Positions 1 through 6,836 of a stretch of DNA of 11,269 nt are shown here, piece by piece. The notes beneath the pieces were generated by a model. The model did not search any database, had not been told where the DNA came from, and saw only the letters and a program-made list of their open reading frames with translations. The stretch's first letter is position 1. The number at the start of each line of letters is the position of its first letter. Origin of the DNA: Lachnospiraceae bacterium (lineage in GTDB: Bacteria; Bacillota_A; Clostridia; Lachnospirales; Lachnospiraceae). The stretch is taken from assembly GCA_017996675.1 (NCBI GenBank), contig JAGOGN010000038.1, forward strand, positions 1 through 11,269, read 5' to 3'. The translations under genes were made by a program, and so were the position numbers.

Positions 1-452
1 CGGGCGTTGAAATTATTAAGGGTCAGGAAGGTTCGGATCCTGCGGCGGTTCTCTACGATGCAGTCGCTGCGGCAAAAGCCAGAAACGTTGACGTTTTACT
101 TTGTGATACAGCAGGGCGGCTACACAACAAAAAAAATCTGATGGAAGAACTTCGAAAGATGAACCGTATCATTGATAAGGAGTATCCAGATGCTTATCGA
201 GAAACTTTCGTGGTGATTGATGGTACGAGTGGACAAAATGGTCTAGTTCAGGCTAGAGAATTTGCAGAGGTTGCACCAGTAACAGGAATCATTCTAACGA
301 AGATGGATGGAACTGCAAAGGGAGGAATTGCGGTTGCAATTCAGGCAGAACTGGGGATACCAGTGAAATATATCGGAATCGGAGAAAAAGTGGAAGATTT
401 ACAAAAATTTCATTCGGACGAATTTGTTGATGCGTTATTTTTGAAAGAGTAA
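1..452 (+). CDS. ftsY: FtsY, signal recognition particle receptor GTPase (C-terminal part, 5' end outside window)
   Basis: This is the 3' end of an SRP-receptor GTPase. The reading frame is open from base 3, so 149 residues of the G domain are visible. They include DTAGR (visible residues 35-39) followed by [11 protein letters not shown], the GTP-binding G4 motif TKMDG with KGG behind it, and the closing [12 protein letters not shown] segment typical of SRP GTPases. The LHNK-NLMEEL stretch after DTAGR distinguishes FtsY from Ffh, which is also present downstream. FtsY docks the SRP-ribosome-nascent chain complex at the membrane and forms a GTPase heterodimer with Ffh. The N-terminal A/N domains and the P-loop lie upstream of the window. 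An internal ATG at 141 is in frame but is not the start. A double-receiver gene follows after 29 bases; ylxM-ffh come next. Confidence 0.97.
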   Translation, partial: GVEIIKGQEGSDPAAVLYDAVAAAKARNVDVLLCDTAGRLHNKKNLMEELRKMNRIIDKEYPDAYRETFVVIDGTSGQNGLVQAREFAEVAPVTGIILTKMDGTAKGGIAVAIQAELGIPVKYIGIGEKVEDLQKFHSDEFVDALFLKE

Positions 453-481
453 GGGATTAAAATCCAACGGGGGGATGTACC

Positions 482-1231
482 ATGCGATATAAAATAATGG
501 TAGTAGGAAATACGATTTCAATTACAGATGCTGTTGCAAAAGTGCTTATGAAAAAGAATCAGGTTGTTCGTTCCTCTTTGATGATTGAAGAATTTCAAAG
601 AGCTTTTGAACAGGAAGATCCGGATTTGGTTGTGTTTTGTTTACAAACAGCAACGATGGAGCAAATTGCACAACTGGTAAAGAAAAACAAGGAAATGGAT
701 CTTTTGAGCAAAGAAATTGTAATTGTTGGAGATGAAAAACAACGACAAATGTTTAAATCAGTGGCAATTCGGTTTCAACCACTAGAATGGAGTCTAGAGA
801 GAGATTTATCGGGATTGATGGATCGAATCGATGAAATCATGCGTAATAATCCACTCTATGAAGAATTGTACCTAAAGCGTATTTTGGTGGTAGATGATGA
901 TGTTAGAGGCGGAGCCTATATCAAATCGCTTTTGCAGGGGGAATACGATGCTGTAGTGGCAGAAAATGGAATTGAAGCAATTCATTTACTGGGGACTATG
1001 AAAATAGATTGCGTCATTATCAGTTATGATTTGGAATCTATGCCTGGGAAACAATTGTATCAAAAAATTCGTTCCCAAAAAAATTCCGAAAAATTACCAA
1101 TTCTATTTATGACTGCAAACCGGAGTAAAGACGTGATTCTGGACTGCGTAGCCCTAAAACCACAAGGATTGTTAATTAAGCCATTATTACAAAAGGATGT
1201 ATTAGAGGCATTGCATAAAGTATTTGACTAA
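482..1231 (+). CDS. Double receiver-domain (response-regulator-like) protein, no output domain
   Basis: The 249-residue protein contains two consecutive CheY-like folds and nothing else. Residues 1-120 form a degenerate receiver: the acidic pocket is replaced by VVGNTIS, the site expected to be the phospho-accepting Asp reads PDLVVFC (Cys53), and the conserved Lys is missing near RFQPL (97-101). Residues 132-249 form a more canonical receiver with RILVVDDD (acidic pocket around Asp138-140), MTAN (Thr211) and IKPL (Lys233). Its phospho-site region reads IISYDLESMPG, with Asp183 at the spacing expected from the acidic pair but one extra residue before MP. No DNA-binding, GGDEF or kinase domain is seen, and no sensor kinase lies nearby. 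A G-rich Shine-Dalgarno (469-474) precedes ATG 482. The gene probably shares the ftsY transcript. I do not recognise a named family; the exact role is unknown. Confidence 0.85.
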   Translation: MRYKIMVVGNTISITDAVAKVLMKKNQVVRSSLMIEEFQRAFEQEDPDLVVFCLQTATMEQIAQLVKKNKEMDLLSKEIVIVGDEKQRQMFKSVAIRFQPLEWSLERDLSGLMDRIDEIMRNNPLYEELYLKRILVVDDDVRGGAYIKSLLQGEYDAVVAENGIEAIHLLGTMKIDCVIISYDLESMPGKQLYQKIRSQKNSEKLPILFMTANRSKDVILDCVALKPQGLLIKPLLQKDVLEALHKVFD

Positions 1232-1254
1232 TTTTTGCTGTAAAGAAAAAATAC

Positions 1255-1283
1255 TTGACAGCAAGAAGAAGGTCATGTAAAAT
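1255..1283 (+). promoter_or_regulatory. Sigma-A type promoter for ylxM-ffh operon
   Basis: A perfect -35 box TTGACA (1255-1260) is followed by a 17-base spacer and a -10 box TAAAAT (1278-1283, five of six consensus bases). It lies in the 94-base gap between the double-receiver gene and ylxM, leaving a 5' leader of roughly 35 bases. It would separate transcription of ylxM-ffh-rpsP from the ftsY side. No convincing terminator hairpin was seen between the stop at 1231 and this promoter, so read-through from upstream is also possible. Confidence 0.8.
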
Positions 1284-1325
1284 AAACAACGTAGCGTGTA
1301 AAGATAAAAGATTGACAGGTGTGAA

Positions 1326-1670
1326 ATGGAAAAAATTGTTGAGCAAAACCTGCTTTATGATTTCTACGGCGAACTGCTCAATGAACATCAGAGAAAAGTA
1401 TACGAATTAGCAGTTTTTGAAGACTGGTCTTTATCTGAAATTGGACAGGAATGCGGTATTAGCCGACAGGGAGTACATGATTTATTACGCCGTTGTAATC
1501 GGATGCTGGAAGAATATGAAGAAAAATTAAAATTGATGGATAAATTTCTTAGAACAAAAGACAAAATGAAACAGATTCACCAGTTAACTTGTTCTTTCAA
1601 AGAATCCAATGACCAGAAACTAATCGACCAGATTGAATCAATCGCGAAAGAGATGATAGAGGAGTTATAA
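1326..1670 (+). CDS. ylxM: YlxM/UPF0122 family HTH protein, SRP-associated
   Basis: A 114-residue protein with a sigma-70 region-4-like helix-turn-helix at about residues 34-57 (DWSLSEIGQECGISRQGVHD), preceded by YDFYGELLNEHQRKVYEL and followed by a charged coiled-coil-like tail (60-114). Length, sequence pattern and position directly before ffh match the YlxM (UPF0122) family. Members are linked genetically to SRP in Firmicutes; in streptococci YlxM has been reported to bind SRP components and modulate GTPase activity. The chosen start ATG 1326 has a short Shine-Dalgarno AGGTG (1317-1321). The stop lies two bases before the ffh ATG, so the two genes are probably translated together. Direct DNA binding is possible from the fold but not shown. 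Confidence 0.93.
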   Translation: MEKIVEQNLLYDFYGELLNEHQRKVYELAVFEDWSLSEIGQECGISRQGVHDLLRRCNRMLEEYEEKLKLMDKFLRTKDKMKQIHQLTCSFKESNDQKLIDQIESIAKEMIEEL

Positions 1671-1672
1671 GA

Positions 1673-3022
1673 ATGGCATTTGACAGCTTATCTGAGAAAC
1701 TACAAAATGTCTTTAAAGCTCTGCGAAGCAAAGGTCTATTAACAGAAGCAGATGTGAAAACTGCACTCAAAGAAGTAAAGATGGCTTTATTGGAAGCAGA
1801 TGTTAACTTCAAAGTTGTAAAGCAGTTTATTAAAGATGTAGAAGTAAGAGCAATTGGAAAAGACGTTATGACTGGATTGAATCCTGGTCAGATGGTTATT
1901 AAAATTGTGAATGAAGAAATGGTCAAACTCATGGGTACAGAAACGACTGAGATTTCATTTGTTCCTGGCCAGGGAGTGACAGTATATATGTTAGTTGGTC
2001 TTCAGGGATCAGGAAAGACAACTTCGGCAGCAAAGCTTGCTGGTAAAGTGAAGTTGAGGGGAAAGAAACCATTATTGGTTGCCTGCGATGTTTACCGCCC
2101 TGCTGCGATTGAGCAGTTAAAGGTAAATGGTGAGAAGCAGGGAGTGGAAGTTTTTAGTATGGGAACTGGACATAGTCCGGTCAATATTGCAAAAGCTGCC
2201 TATGAACATGCACAAAAAAATGGGTTTAATGTTGTATTTTTGGATACAGCTGGACGATTACAGATTGACGAAACCCTCATGCAGGAACTGATGGACATGA
2301 AGTCGGCTGTACCGGTACATGAAACAATTTTGTTAATTGATGCCATGACTGGTCAGGAAGCAGTGAATGTTGCTTCAACTTTTAATGATCAGATCGGAAT
2401 CGACGGTGTGGTACTTTCTAAATTAGATGGTGACACTAGAGGTGGAGCGGCTCTCTCGGTACGTGCAGTTACTGGTAAACCAATTTTTTATGTTGGTATG
2501 GGTGAAAAGTTGTCTGATTTAGAACAATTTTATCCTGACCGAATGGCTTCACGAATTTTGGGAATGGGCGATATCTTAAGCCTAATTGAAAAAGCAGAAT
2601 TTGAACTGGATGATGAAAAAGCCAGGGCAATGGAGAAAAGATTAAAAAAAGCCGAATTTAGTTTCGATGATTATTTAGAATCCATGAATCAAATGAAGAA
2701 ATTAGGTGGACTTAGCAGTGTTTTAGGCATGATGCCTGGAATGGGATCTTCTCAGATGTCACAAATCGAATCTGCAATGGATGATAAGAAAATGGGTAGA
2801 ATTGAAGGAATTATTTATTCGATGACGCCTACAGAACGAGCGAATCCAGCTTTACTAAATCCAAGTCGCAAGAATCGAATTGCAAAAGGTGCTGGTGTGG
2901 ATATTGCAGAAGTGAATCGTTTGGTGAAACAGTTTGAACAGGCAAAGAAAATGATGAAACAAATGCCTGGCCTAATGGGCGGTAAAAAAGGTAAAAGAGG
3001 TAGATTTAGTCTTCCTTTTTAA
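1673..3022 (+). CDS. ffh: Ffh, signal recognition particle GTPase (SRP54 homologue)
   Basis: A complete 449-residue SRP54-type protein. The N domain (about 1-90) is followed by the G domain with the P-loop GLQGSGKTT (109-117), DVYRPAA (139-145), DTAGR (191-195), SKLDGDTRGG (249-258) and GMGEKLSDLEQF (275-286). The methionine-rich M domain (about 310-435) holds the finger-loop region LGMMPGMG (351-358) and the RNA-binding NPSRKNRIAKGAG (396-408), and ends with the basic GGKKGKRGRF tail usual in Clostridia. It binds 4.5S/6S SRP RNA and signal sequences of nascent membrane and secreted proteins, then docks with FtsY. Start ATG 1673 lies two bases after ylxM, with GAGGAG inside the ylxM end as ribosome binding site. 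All expected GTPase motifs are intact. Confidence 0.99.
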   Translation: MAFDSLSEKLQNVFKALRSKGLLTEADVKTALKEVKMALLEADVNFKVVKQFIKDVEVRAIGKDVMTGLNPGQMVIKIVNEEMVKLMGTETTEISFVPGQGVTVYMLVGLQGSGKTTSAAKLAGKVKLRGKKPLLVACDVYRPAAIEQLKVNGEKQGVEVFSMGTGHSPVNIAKAAYEHAQKNGFNVVFLDTAGRLQIDETLMQELMDMKSAVPVHETILLIDAMTGQEAVNVASTFNDQIGIDGVVLSKLDGDTRGGAALSVRAVTGKPIFYVGMGEKLSDLEQFYPDRMASRILGMGDILSLIEKAEFELDDEKARAMEKRLKKAEFSFDDYLESMNQMKKLGGLSSVLGMMPGMGSSQMSQIESAMDDKKMGRIEGIIYSMTPTERANPALLNPSRKNRIAKGAGVDIAEVNRLVKQFEQAKKMMKQMPGLMGGKKGKRGRFSLPF

Positions 3023-3053
3023 TACAGAATCAAAAATATGAGGAGGTGAAAGC

Positions 3054-3299
3054 ATGGCAGTAAAAATCAGATTAAGAAGAATGGGACAGAAAAAGGCGCC
3101 TTTCTATAGAATCGTTGTAGCTGATTCCAGATCTCCAAGAGATGGAAGATTTATCGATGAAATTGGTACCTATGATCCAACTAGAGATCCTAGTGAATTT
3201 CATGTAGATGAAGAAGCAGCAAAGAAATGGTTGGCAAATGGAGCACAGCCTACAGAAGTTGTAGGTAAAATTTTCAAAGCAGCTGGTATCGTAAAATAG
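3054..3299 (+). CDS. rpsP: 30S ribosomal protein S16
   Basis: The 81-residue protein starts [20 protein letters not shown] and carries [20 protein letters not shown], both signatures of bacterial S16 (bS16), an early-assembling protein of the 30S body that binds 16S rRNA. Length is normal. A near-perfect Shine-Dalgarno AGGAGGTG (3041-3048) sits five bases before ATG 3054, consistent with the high expression of a ribosomal protein. It lies 31 bases after ffh and 17 bases before khpA, in the conserved ffh-rpsP-khpA-rimM-trmD-rplS order, so it is most likely co-transcribed. Confidence 0.99.
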   Translation: MAVKIRLRRMGQKKAPFYRIVVADSRSPRDGRFIDEIGTYDPTRDPSEFHVDEEAAKKWLANGAQPTEVVGKIFKAAGIVK

Positions 3300-3316
3300 G
3301 ACGTGAGGTGGACATA

Positions 3317-3544
3317 GTGAAAGAGCTCGTAGAAATAATTGCAAAGTCACTAGTCGATTATCCAGACGAAGTCGTTGTAATTGAAAAAGACAACGAAAAA
3401 ACAATCGTTCTTGAACTTCATGTAGCTTCGGCTGATATGGGGAAGGTAATCGGTAAGCAAGGTAGAATTGCGAAAGCGATTCGATCCGTTGTGAAGGCAG
3501 CAGCAACAAAAGAAGATAGAAAAGTTATTGTAGATATTGTATAA
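3317..3544 (+). CDS. khpA: KhpA, KH-domain RNA-binding protein (YlqC)
   Basis: A small 75-residue single KH domain protein. The core GKVIGKQGRIAKAIRSVVKAAA holds the GxxG RNA-binding loop (GKQG, residues 46-49 from the start chosen here). It belongs to the KhpA/YlqC family; in Gram-positive bacteria KhpA pairs with KhpB (EloR/Jag) to bind many RNAs and affects cell elongation and division. I choose GTG 3317, giving an N-terminus MKELVEIIAK like family members, because GAGGTGG (3305-3311) lies five bases upstream. A longer in-frame GTG at 3308 would fall inside that Shine-Dalgarno and add only three residues. In B. subtilis ylqD follows ylqC; here it is absent and a hairpin occupies the short gap to rimM. 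Confidence 0.95.
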   Translation: MKELVEIIAKSLVDYPDEVVVIEKDNEKTIVLELHVASADMGKVIGKQGRIAKAIRSVVKAAATKEDRKVIVDIV

Positions 3545-3559
3545 TGACTTCAGACAATG

Positions 3560-3581
3560 AGCTGTCGCTATTGCGGCAGCT
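3560..3581 (+). other. RNA hairpin between khpA and rimM
   Basis: AGCTGTCGC (3560-3568) and GCGGCAGCT (3573-3581) form a nine-pair stem with one G-U pair and a four-base TATT loop, in the 61-base gap between khpA and rimM. The following sequence TATTCTTCATT is only moderately U-rich, so a strong intrinsic terminator is not supported. It may be a weak attenuator, an RNA-processing or stability element, or a structure that lowers rimM-trmD expression relative to rpsP. It ends 11 bases before the rimM Shine-Dalgarno AGGAGG (3593-3598). Confidence 0.6.
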
Positions 3582-3605
3582 ATTCTTCATTCAGGAGGAA
3601 ATGAG

Positions 3606-4115
3606 ATGCAGAATCGATTACTGGTGGGAGTTATTACGAGTACTCATGGTGTACGTGGGGAAGTGAAAATTTTTCCTACAACAGATGATTCAAAGAGATT
3701 TGAATCTTTAAAAGAAGTATGGATGGACCAAAATGGTCAAGACGTGAAACTGAAGATTACAGGTGTGAAGTTTTTTAAAAAATATGTGATTCTAAAATTT
3801 GAAGGATTTGATGCCATTGAACAAATAGAAAAATACAGAGGAAAAGAACTTTATATCGACCGTAAGGATGCAGTTGAACTAAAGAAAGACGAATTTTTTA
3901 TTGCGGATTTGATTGGATTAAATGTTGAGACAACAGATGGAATAAATTTGGGAAAGATTATGCAGGTATTGCAAACTGGAGCAAATGATGTTTATGTTGT
4001 GGGAGGTTTAGCGAAGGAATACTATTTACCTGCAATTGCAGATTGCGTGAAAAGTATTGATTTAAGTCAGAATAAAATGGTTGTTTTTCTTATGAAAGGA
4101 TTAGAGGATCTATGA
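3606..4115 (+). CDS. rimM: RimM, 16S rRNA processing protein
   Basis: The 169-residue protein has the RimM N-terminal barrel with GVITSTHGVRGEVKIFPTTDD (8-28) and the downstream FESL segment, followed by a PRC-barrel domain (about 96-165) containing FFIADLIGLNV, GKIMQVLQTGANDVYVV and YYLPAI. RimM binds S19 and assists late maturation of the 30S head and 16S rRNA processing. A good Shine-Dalgarno AGGAGG (3593-3598) lies seven bases before ATG 3606. The stop codon overlaps the trmD start by four bases (ATGA), indicating translational coupling, the common arrangement rimM-trmD. Nothing unusual is seen in length or motifs. Confidence 0.98.
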   Translation: MQNRLLVGVITSTHGVRGEVKIFPTTDDSKRFESLKEVWMDQNGQDVKLKITGVKFFKKYVILKFEGFDAIEQIEKYRGKELYIDRKDAVELKKDEFFIADLIGLNVETTDGINLGKIMQVLQTGANDVYVVGGLAKEYYLPAIADCVKSIDLSQNKMVVFLMKGLEDL

Positions 4116-4843
4116 GATTTCACATATTAACTTTATTTCCTCAAATGGTCCTAGATGGACTAAACACCAGCATTACAGGCAGAGCAGTGCAAAGTCAGCT
4201 TATTGAAATCGAAGCGATTGATATTCGTTCCTTTTCTCAGAATAAACATGGTAAAGTGGATGATTATCCTTATGGAGGAGGAGCGGGAATGGTGATGCAA
4301 GCGCAACCCATTTTTGATGCCTATCAGTCCATTGTTGACCGGATTGGTTATCGCCCACGCACGATTTACCTTACTCCACAAGGAGAGGTTTTTCATCAGA
4401 CAAAAGGAAAAGAACTGGCCAAGGAAGAGGATCTGGTTTTCTTATGCGGACATTATGAAGGAATTGATGAACGTGTGTTAGAGGAAATTGTGACCGATTA
4501 TATCTCAATTGGTGATTATGTGCTAACAGGTGGAGAGTTGCCCGCAATGGTAATGGTGGATGTGATTTCGCGACTGATACCAGGAGTGTTATCCAATGAA
4601 GAAAGTGGACTTACAGAATCCTTAGAGGGGAATTTACTGGAATATCCACAATATAGCAGACCAGAAGTTTGGAATGACAAAAAGGTGCCGGAAGTATTGC
4701 TTTCCGGGCATCACAAAAAAATAGAGGAATGGCGTCGTTGCCAATCCATTGAAAGAACCATGCAAAAAAGACCTGATCTTTTTGAGAAAGTAGAACTGAC
4801 CGCACAAGATAAAAAAATACTTGCCAATAAAGATAAATTATGA
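4112..4843 (+). CDS. trmD: TrmD, tRNA (guanine-37-N1)-methyltransferase
   Basis: A complete 243-residue SPOUT methyltransferase. Signatures are ILTLFPQM (5-12), [13 protein letters not shown] (50-62), YLTPQGEVF (86-94), [13 protein letters not shown] (110-122), the AdoMet-binding knot [16 protein letters not shown] (131-146), [13 protein letters not shown] (175-187) and [18 protein letters not shown] (192-209). TrmD methylates N1 of G37 next to the anticodon and prevents +1 frameshifting; it works as a homodimer. Residue 169, the position of the catalytic Asp in Haemophilus/E. coli TrmD, appears to be Glu here ([11 protein letters not shown]). This could be a lineage variant, since from memory other clostridial TrmD proteins show Glu around this site. 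The gene overlaps rimM by four bases. Its 3' end contains a candidate promoter for rplS. Confidence 0.98.
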   Translation: MRFHILTLFPQMVLDGLNTSITGRAVQSQLIEIEAIDIRSFSQNKHGKVDDYPYGGGAGMVMQAQPIFDAYQSIVDRIGYRPRTIYLTPQGEVFHQTKGKELAKEEDLVFLCGHYEGIDERVLEEIVTDYISIGDYVLTGGELPAMVMVDVISRLIPGVLSNEESGLTESLEGNLLEYPQYSRPEVWNDKKVPEVLLSGHHKKIEEWRRCQSIERTMQKRPDLFEKVELTAQDKKILANKDKL

Positions 4844-4849
4844 TAGTAT
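4821..4849 (+). promoter_or_regulatory. Candidate internal promoter for rplS within the end of trmD
   Basis: TTGCCA (4821-4826, five of six consensus) is followed by a 17-base AT-rich spacer and TAGTAT (4844-4849). The -10 match is only moderate; an overlapping TATAAG at 4847-4852 is closer to consensus but at 20 bases. Such a promoter would give rplS its own transcript with a leader of about 65-70 bases. This is a weak call based on pattern alone. Confidence 0.4.
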
Positions 4850-4852
4850 AAG

Positions 4853-4922
4853 TAGGTCTGAAAAAAGATGGTCCTCTGTTACGGAGCGTATTAAGAACAT
4901 CGAAATAATAGGAGGAAGACAA
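4853..4922 (+). promoter_or_regulatory. rplS 5' leader, possible L19 autoregulatory leader RNA
   Basis: The 79-base gap between trmD and rplS holds a short hairpin, CTCTG (4874-4878), loop TTA, CGGAG (4882-4886), with one U-G pair, and then a strong Shine-Dalgarno AGGAGG (4910-4915). An L19 leader RNA upstream of rplS is known in Firmicutes (Rfam L19_leader). Position and size fit, but I cannot verify the consensus by eye, so this is a candidate only. The stretch can be read in frame with rplS from base 4821 but is very unlikely to be coding. Confidence 0.4.
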
Positions 4923-5270
4923 ATGAACGATATTATTAGAAGTATTGAAGCAGCAGAACTGAAGAACGAAGTTTCAGAATTTCATACAGGTGATACTGTA
5001 AAAGTTTATGCAAAGATCAAAGAAGGTGCCAGAGAAAGAGTTCAGATTTTCGAAGGAACTGTAATTAAAAGACAGGGTGGAAGCAATCGTGAGACTTTCA
5101 CAGTACGTAAAAGTTCAAATGGTGTAGGAGTTGAAAAGACTTGGCCATTACATTCTCCATTTGTTGAGAAGATTGAAGTAGTACGTAAAGGTAAAGTAAG
5201 AAGAGCGAAATTATATTACTTAAGAGATCGTGTTGGTAAGAAAGCGAAAGTTAAAGAAAAAGTAAAATAG
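4923..5270 (+). CDS. rplS: 50S ribosomal protein L19
   Basis: The 115-residue protein matches bacterial L19 (bL19): [29 protein letters not shown], then [64 protein letters not shown], given here in pieces of the protein. L19 sits at the 30S-50S interface. ATG 4923 was chosen because AGGAGG (4910-4915) lies seven bases upstream and the product [14 protein letters not shown] has the normal family N-terminus; an in-frame ATA/ATG-less extension back to 4821 would overlap trmD and add 34 unrelated residues. It is the last gene of the ylxM-ffh run and is followed directly by an intrinsic terminator. Confidence 0.99.
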   Translation: MNDIIRSIEAAELKNEVSEFHTGDTVKVYAKIKEGARERVQIFEGTVIKRQGGSNRETFTVRKSSNGVGVEKTWPLHSPFVEKIEVVRKGKVRRAKLYYLRDRVGKKAKVKEKVK

Positions 5271-5281
5271 TAAGCCGTGAG

Positions 5282-5317
5282 GGGACAATTACTTGAAGTA
5301 ATTGTTCCTTTTTTTTT
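5282..5317 (+). terminator. Rho-independent terminator after rplS
   Basis: GGGACAATTACT (5282-5293) pairs with AGTAATTGTTCC (5297-5308) as a 12-pair stem with one G-U pair and a TGA loop, followed by nine T residues (5309-5317). This is a textbook intrinsic terminator 11 bases after the rplS stop and marks the end of the ylxM-to-rplS transcription unit. Confidence 0.93.
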
Positions 5318-5324
5318 GAAAATT

Positions 5325-5333
5325 TGATATAAT
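5325..5333 (+). promoter_or_regulatory. Extended -10 promoter for the lepB-rbgA operon
   Basis: A perfect TATAAT (5328-5333) preceded by TGA (5325-5327) makes an extended -10 element. No good -35 box is found at 16-18 bases; that region is the terminator's 3' arm and T tract (5304-5311). Extended -10 promoters can work without a -35. It lies eight bases after the T tract and 29 bases before the lepB start, so transcription restarts right behind the rplS terminator. Confidence 0.75.
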
Positions 5334-5362
5334 AGTGATGTCTTTAGGATAGGGAGGTATAC

Positions 5363-5953
5363 ATGGGAAAAAGAGGACGGGGCTTATCATTTAGCCGTAG
5401 AAGAAAGAAAGTAAATATTCCTTTACTAAAAGAAATTATGCTATGGGTATTTGAATTTGCATTTGTGATTGCAATCGCATACCTGTTTGTTTTTTTTATA
5501 GGAACTGGTACAAGAGTTGTAGGAAATTCCATGTCTCCGAACTTAAAAGATGGTGAGAAGATTTTAATTAATAAAATCGCTTATATGTTATCGGATCCAA
5601 AACCGAATGATGTTGTTGTTTTTTTGCCAAATGGAAATGAGAAATCTCACTATTATGTGAAGCGTGTCATAGCCGTTCCTGGTGATACCGTTCAAATTAT
5701 GGATGGTGCAATTTATGTAAATAAGAAATTATTTGTGGATAGTTTTGACGCACCTGCAATTGATGATCCGGGTATTGCAGAAGAGGAAATTACAATTGAG
5801 GAAGACGAATATTTCGTTCTAGGAGATAATCGAAACGACAGTGAAGATAGCCGATATGCAAATATTGGATGTGTAAAGAAGAAATATATGATTGGAAAGG
5901 CGTGGTTTCTCTATTCGCCAATCAGTCATATGGGATTACTTCGAATGAGGTAA
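5363..5953 (+). CDS. lepB: Type I signal peptidase (first copy)
   Basis: A 196-residue S26 family signal peptidase. A basic cytoplasmic N-terminus (1-24, KRGRG, RRRKK) precedes one transmembrane segment (about 25-47), then the catalytic box GNSMSPNLKDGE with Ser56, the box YYVKRVIAVPGDTV with Lys100, and GDNRNDSEDSR (154-164). It cleaves signal peptides from secreted proteins on the outer face of the membrane. Only one membrane segment and a short loop between boxes, as in Gram-positive enzymes. AGGGAGGT (5351-5358) gives a strong ribosome binding site for ATG 5363. A paralogue lies downstream on the other side of rbgA; the two share the same layout but differ over much of their length, so the duplication is not recent. 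Confidence 0.97.
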   Translation: MGKRGRGLSFSRRRKKVNIPLLKEIMLWVFEFAFVIAIAYLFVFFIGTGTRVVGNSMSPNLKDGEKILINKIAYMLSDPKPNDVVVFLPNGNEKSHYYVKRVIAVPGDTVQIMDGAIYVNKKLFVDSFDAPAIDDPGIAEEEITIEEDEYFVLGDNRNDSEDSRYANIGCVKKKYMIGKAWFLYSPISHMGLLRMR

Positions 5954-5980
5954 TAGCCCTTATTATGAAAGGTAAATAAT

Positions 5981-6835
5981 ATGAATTATCAATGGTATCC
6001 TGGTCATATGACCAAAGCAAAGCGCGCCATGCAAGAAGATATAAAGCTGGTAGACTTAGTAATAGAATTAGTAGATGCAAGAATCCCAATCAGTAGTAGA
6101 AATCCAGATATTGATGAAATCGGTAAGCATAAGACCAGAATGATTCTGATGAATAAGGCTGATTTGGCAGATAAGAAAAAGAGTGATCAATGGGCCCGTT
6201 ATTTCGAGAAGAAAGGGTTTCATGTTGTTTCAATTGATGCTCGTAATCGAGGCTGTATGAAAGAAATCCAGTCAGTGATTATGGAAGCATGTAAAGAAAA
6301 ATTAGAAAGAGATCGTAGAAGAGGAATCTTAAATCGACCAGTTCGCGCAATGGTGGTAGGAATTCCTAATGTTGGAAAATCTACATTTATCAATACATTT
6401 GCAGGAAAAGCTGCTACAAAGACTGGAAATAAACCAGGTGTAACAAAAGGAAAGCAATGGATTCGTTTGAACAAATCAGTAGATTTACTGGATACGCCGG
6501 GTATTTTGTGGCCTAAATTTAATGATCAGATGGTTGGTTTACGTCTGGCGCTGATAGGATCGATTCGTGATGAAATCTTGAATTCGGATGAGTTGGCTGT
6601 TGAGCTGATCAAAATATTAAAGCAACAATATCCTGGAATACTGAAAGAGCGTTATAGCTGTGATGAAGAGCAGGAACCAGCAGTTATTTTGGAGGATATT
6701 GCGCGAGTTCGTAAATGTCTGAAAAAGGGAAATGAGCTTGATTATAGTAAAGCAGCGATTTTGTTAGTGGATGAATACCGAAGTGGATTATTAGGTCGTA
6801 TTACATTAGAAAAAGCACCGTTTCTGGAGGATTGA
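5981..6835 (+). CDS. rbgA: RbgA (YlqF), ribosome biogenesis GTPase
   Basis: The 284-residue protein is a circularly permuted GTPase: G4 NKAD (58-61) comes before the P-loop GIPNVGKS (127-134), PGVTKG (152-157) and DTPGILWPKF (171-180). The N-terminus YQWYPGHMTKAKR is the family signature, and the C-terminal helical domain (about 200-284) is the RNA-binding part. RbgA acts in a late step of 50S subunit assembly, including L16 incorporation, in B. subtilis. ATG 5981 follows lepB by 27 bases with AAAGG (5968-5972) upstream. Its placement near rplS, rimM and rpsP fits a ribosome-maturation cluster. All G motifs look intact. Confidence 0.98.
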   Translation: MNYQWYPGHMTKAKRAMQEDIKLVDLVIELVDARIPISSRNPDIDEIGKHKTRMILMNKADLADKKKSDQWARYFEKKGFHVVSIDARNRGCMKEIQSVIMEACKEKLERDRRRGILNRPVRAMVVGIPNVGKSTFINTFAGKAATKTGNKPGVTKGKQWIRLNKSVDLLDTPGILWPKFNDQMVGLRLALIGSIRDEILNSDELAVELIKILKQQYPGILKERYSCDEEQEPAVILEDIARVRKCLKKGNELDYSKAAILLVDEYRSGLLGRITLEKAPFLED

Positions 6836-6836
6836 G

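Noticed and set aside
3308..3316. GTG 3308 as the khpA start
   Set aside because: It sits within the GAGGTGG ribosome binding site that serves GTG 3317, and adds three residues not typical of the family.
3072..3509. 145-codon open frame on the minus strand across rpsP and khpA
   Set aside because: It is antisense to two well-identified genes, has no recognisable protein motif and no good ribosome binding site; it is a by-product of their codon usage.
4821..4922. 34-codon in-frame extension of rplS upstream of ATG 4923
   Set aside because: It overlaps trmD, is not part of the L19 family, and the strong Shine-Dalgarno lies directly before ATG 4923.
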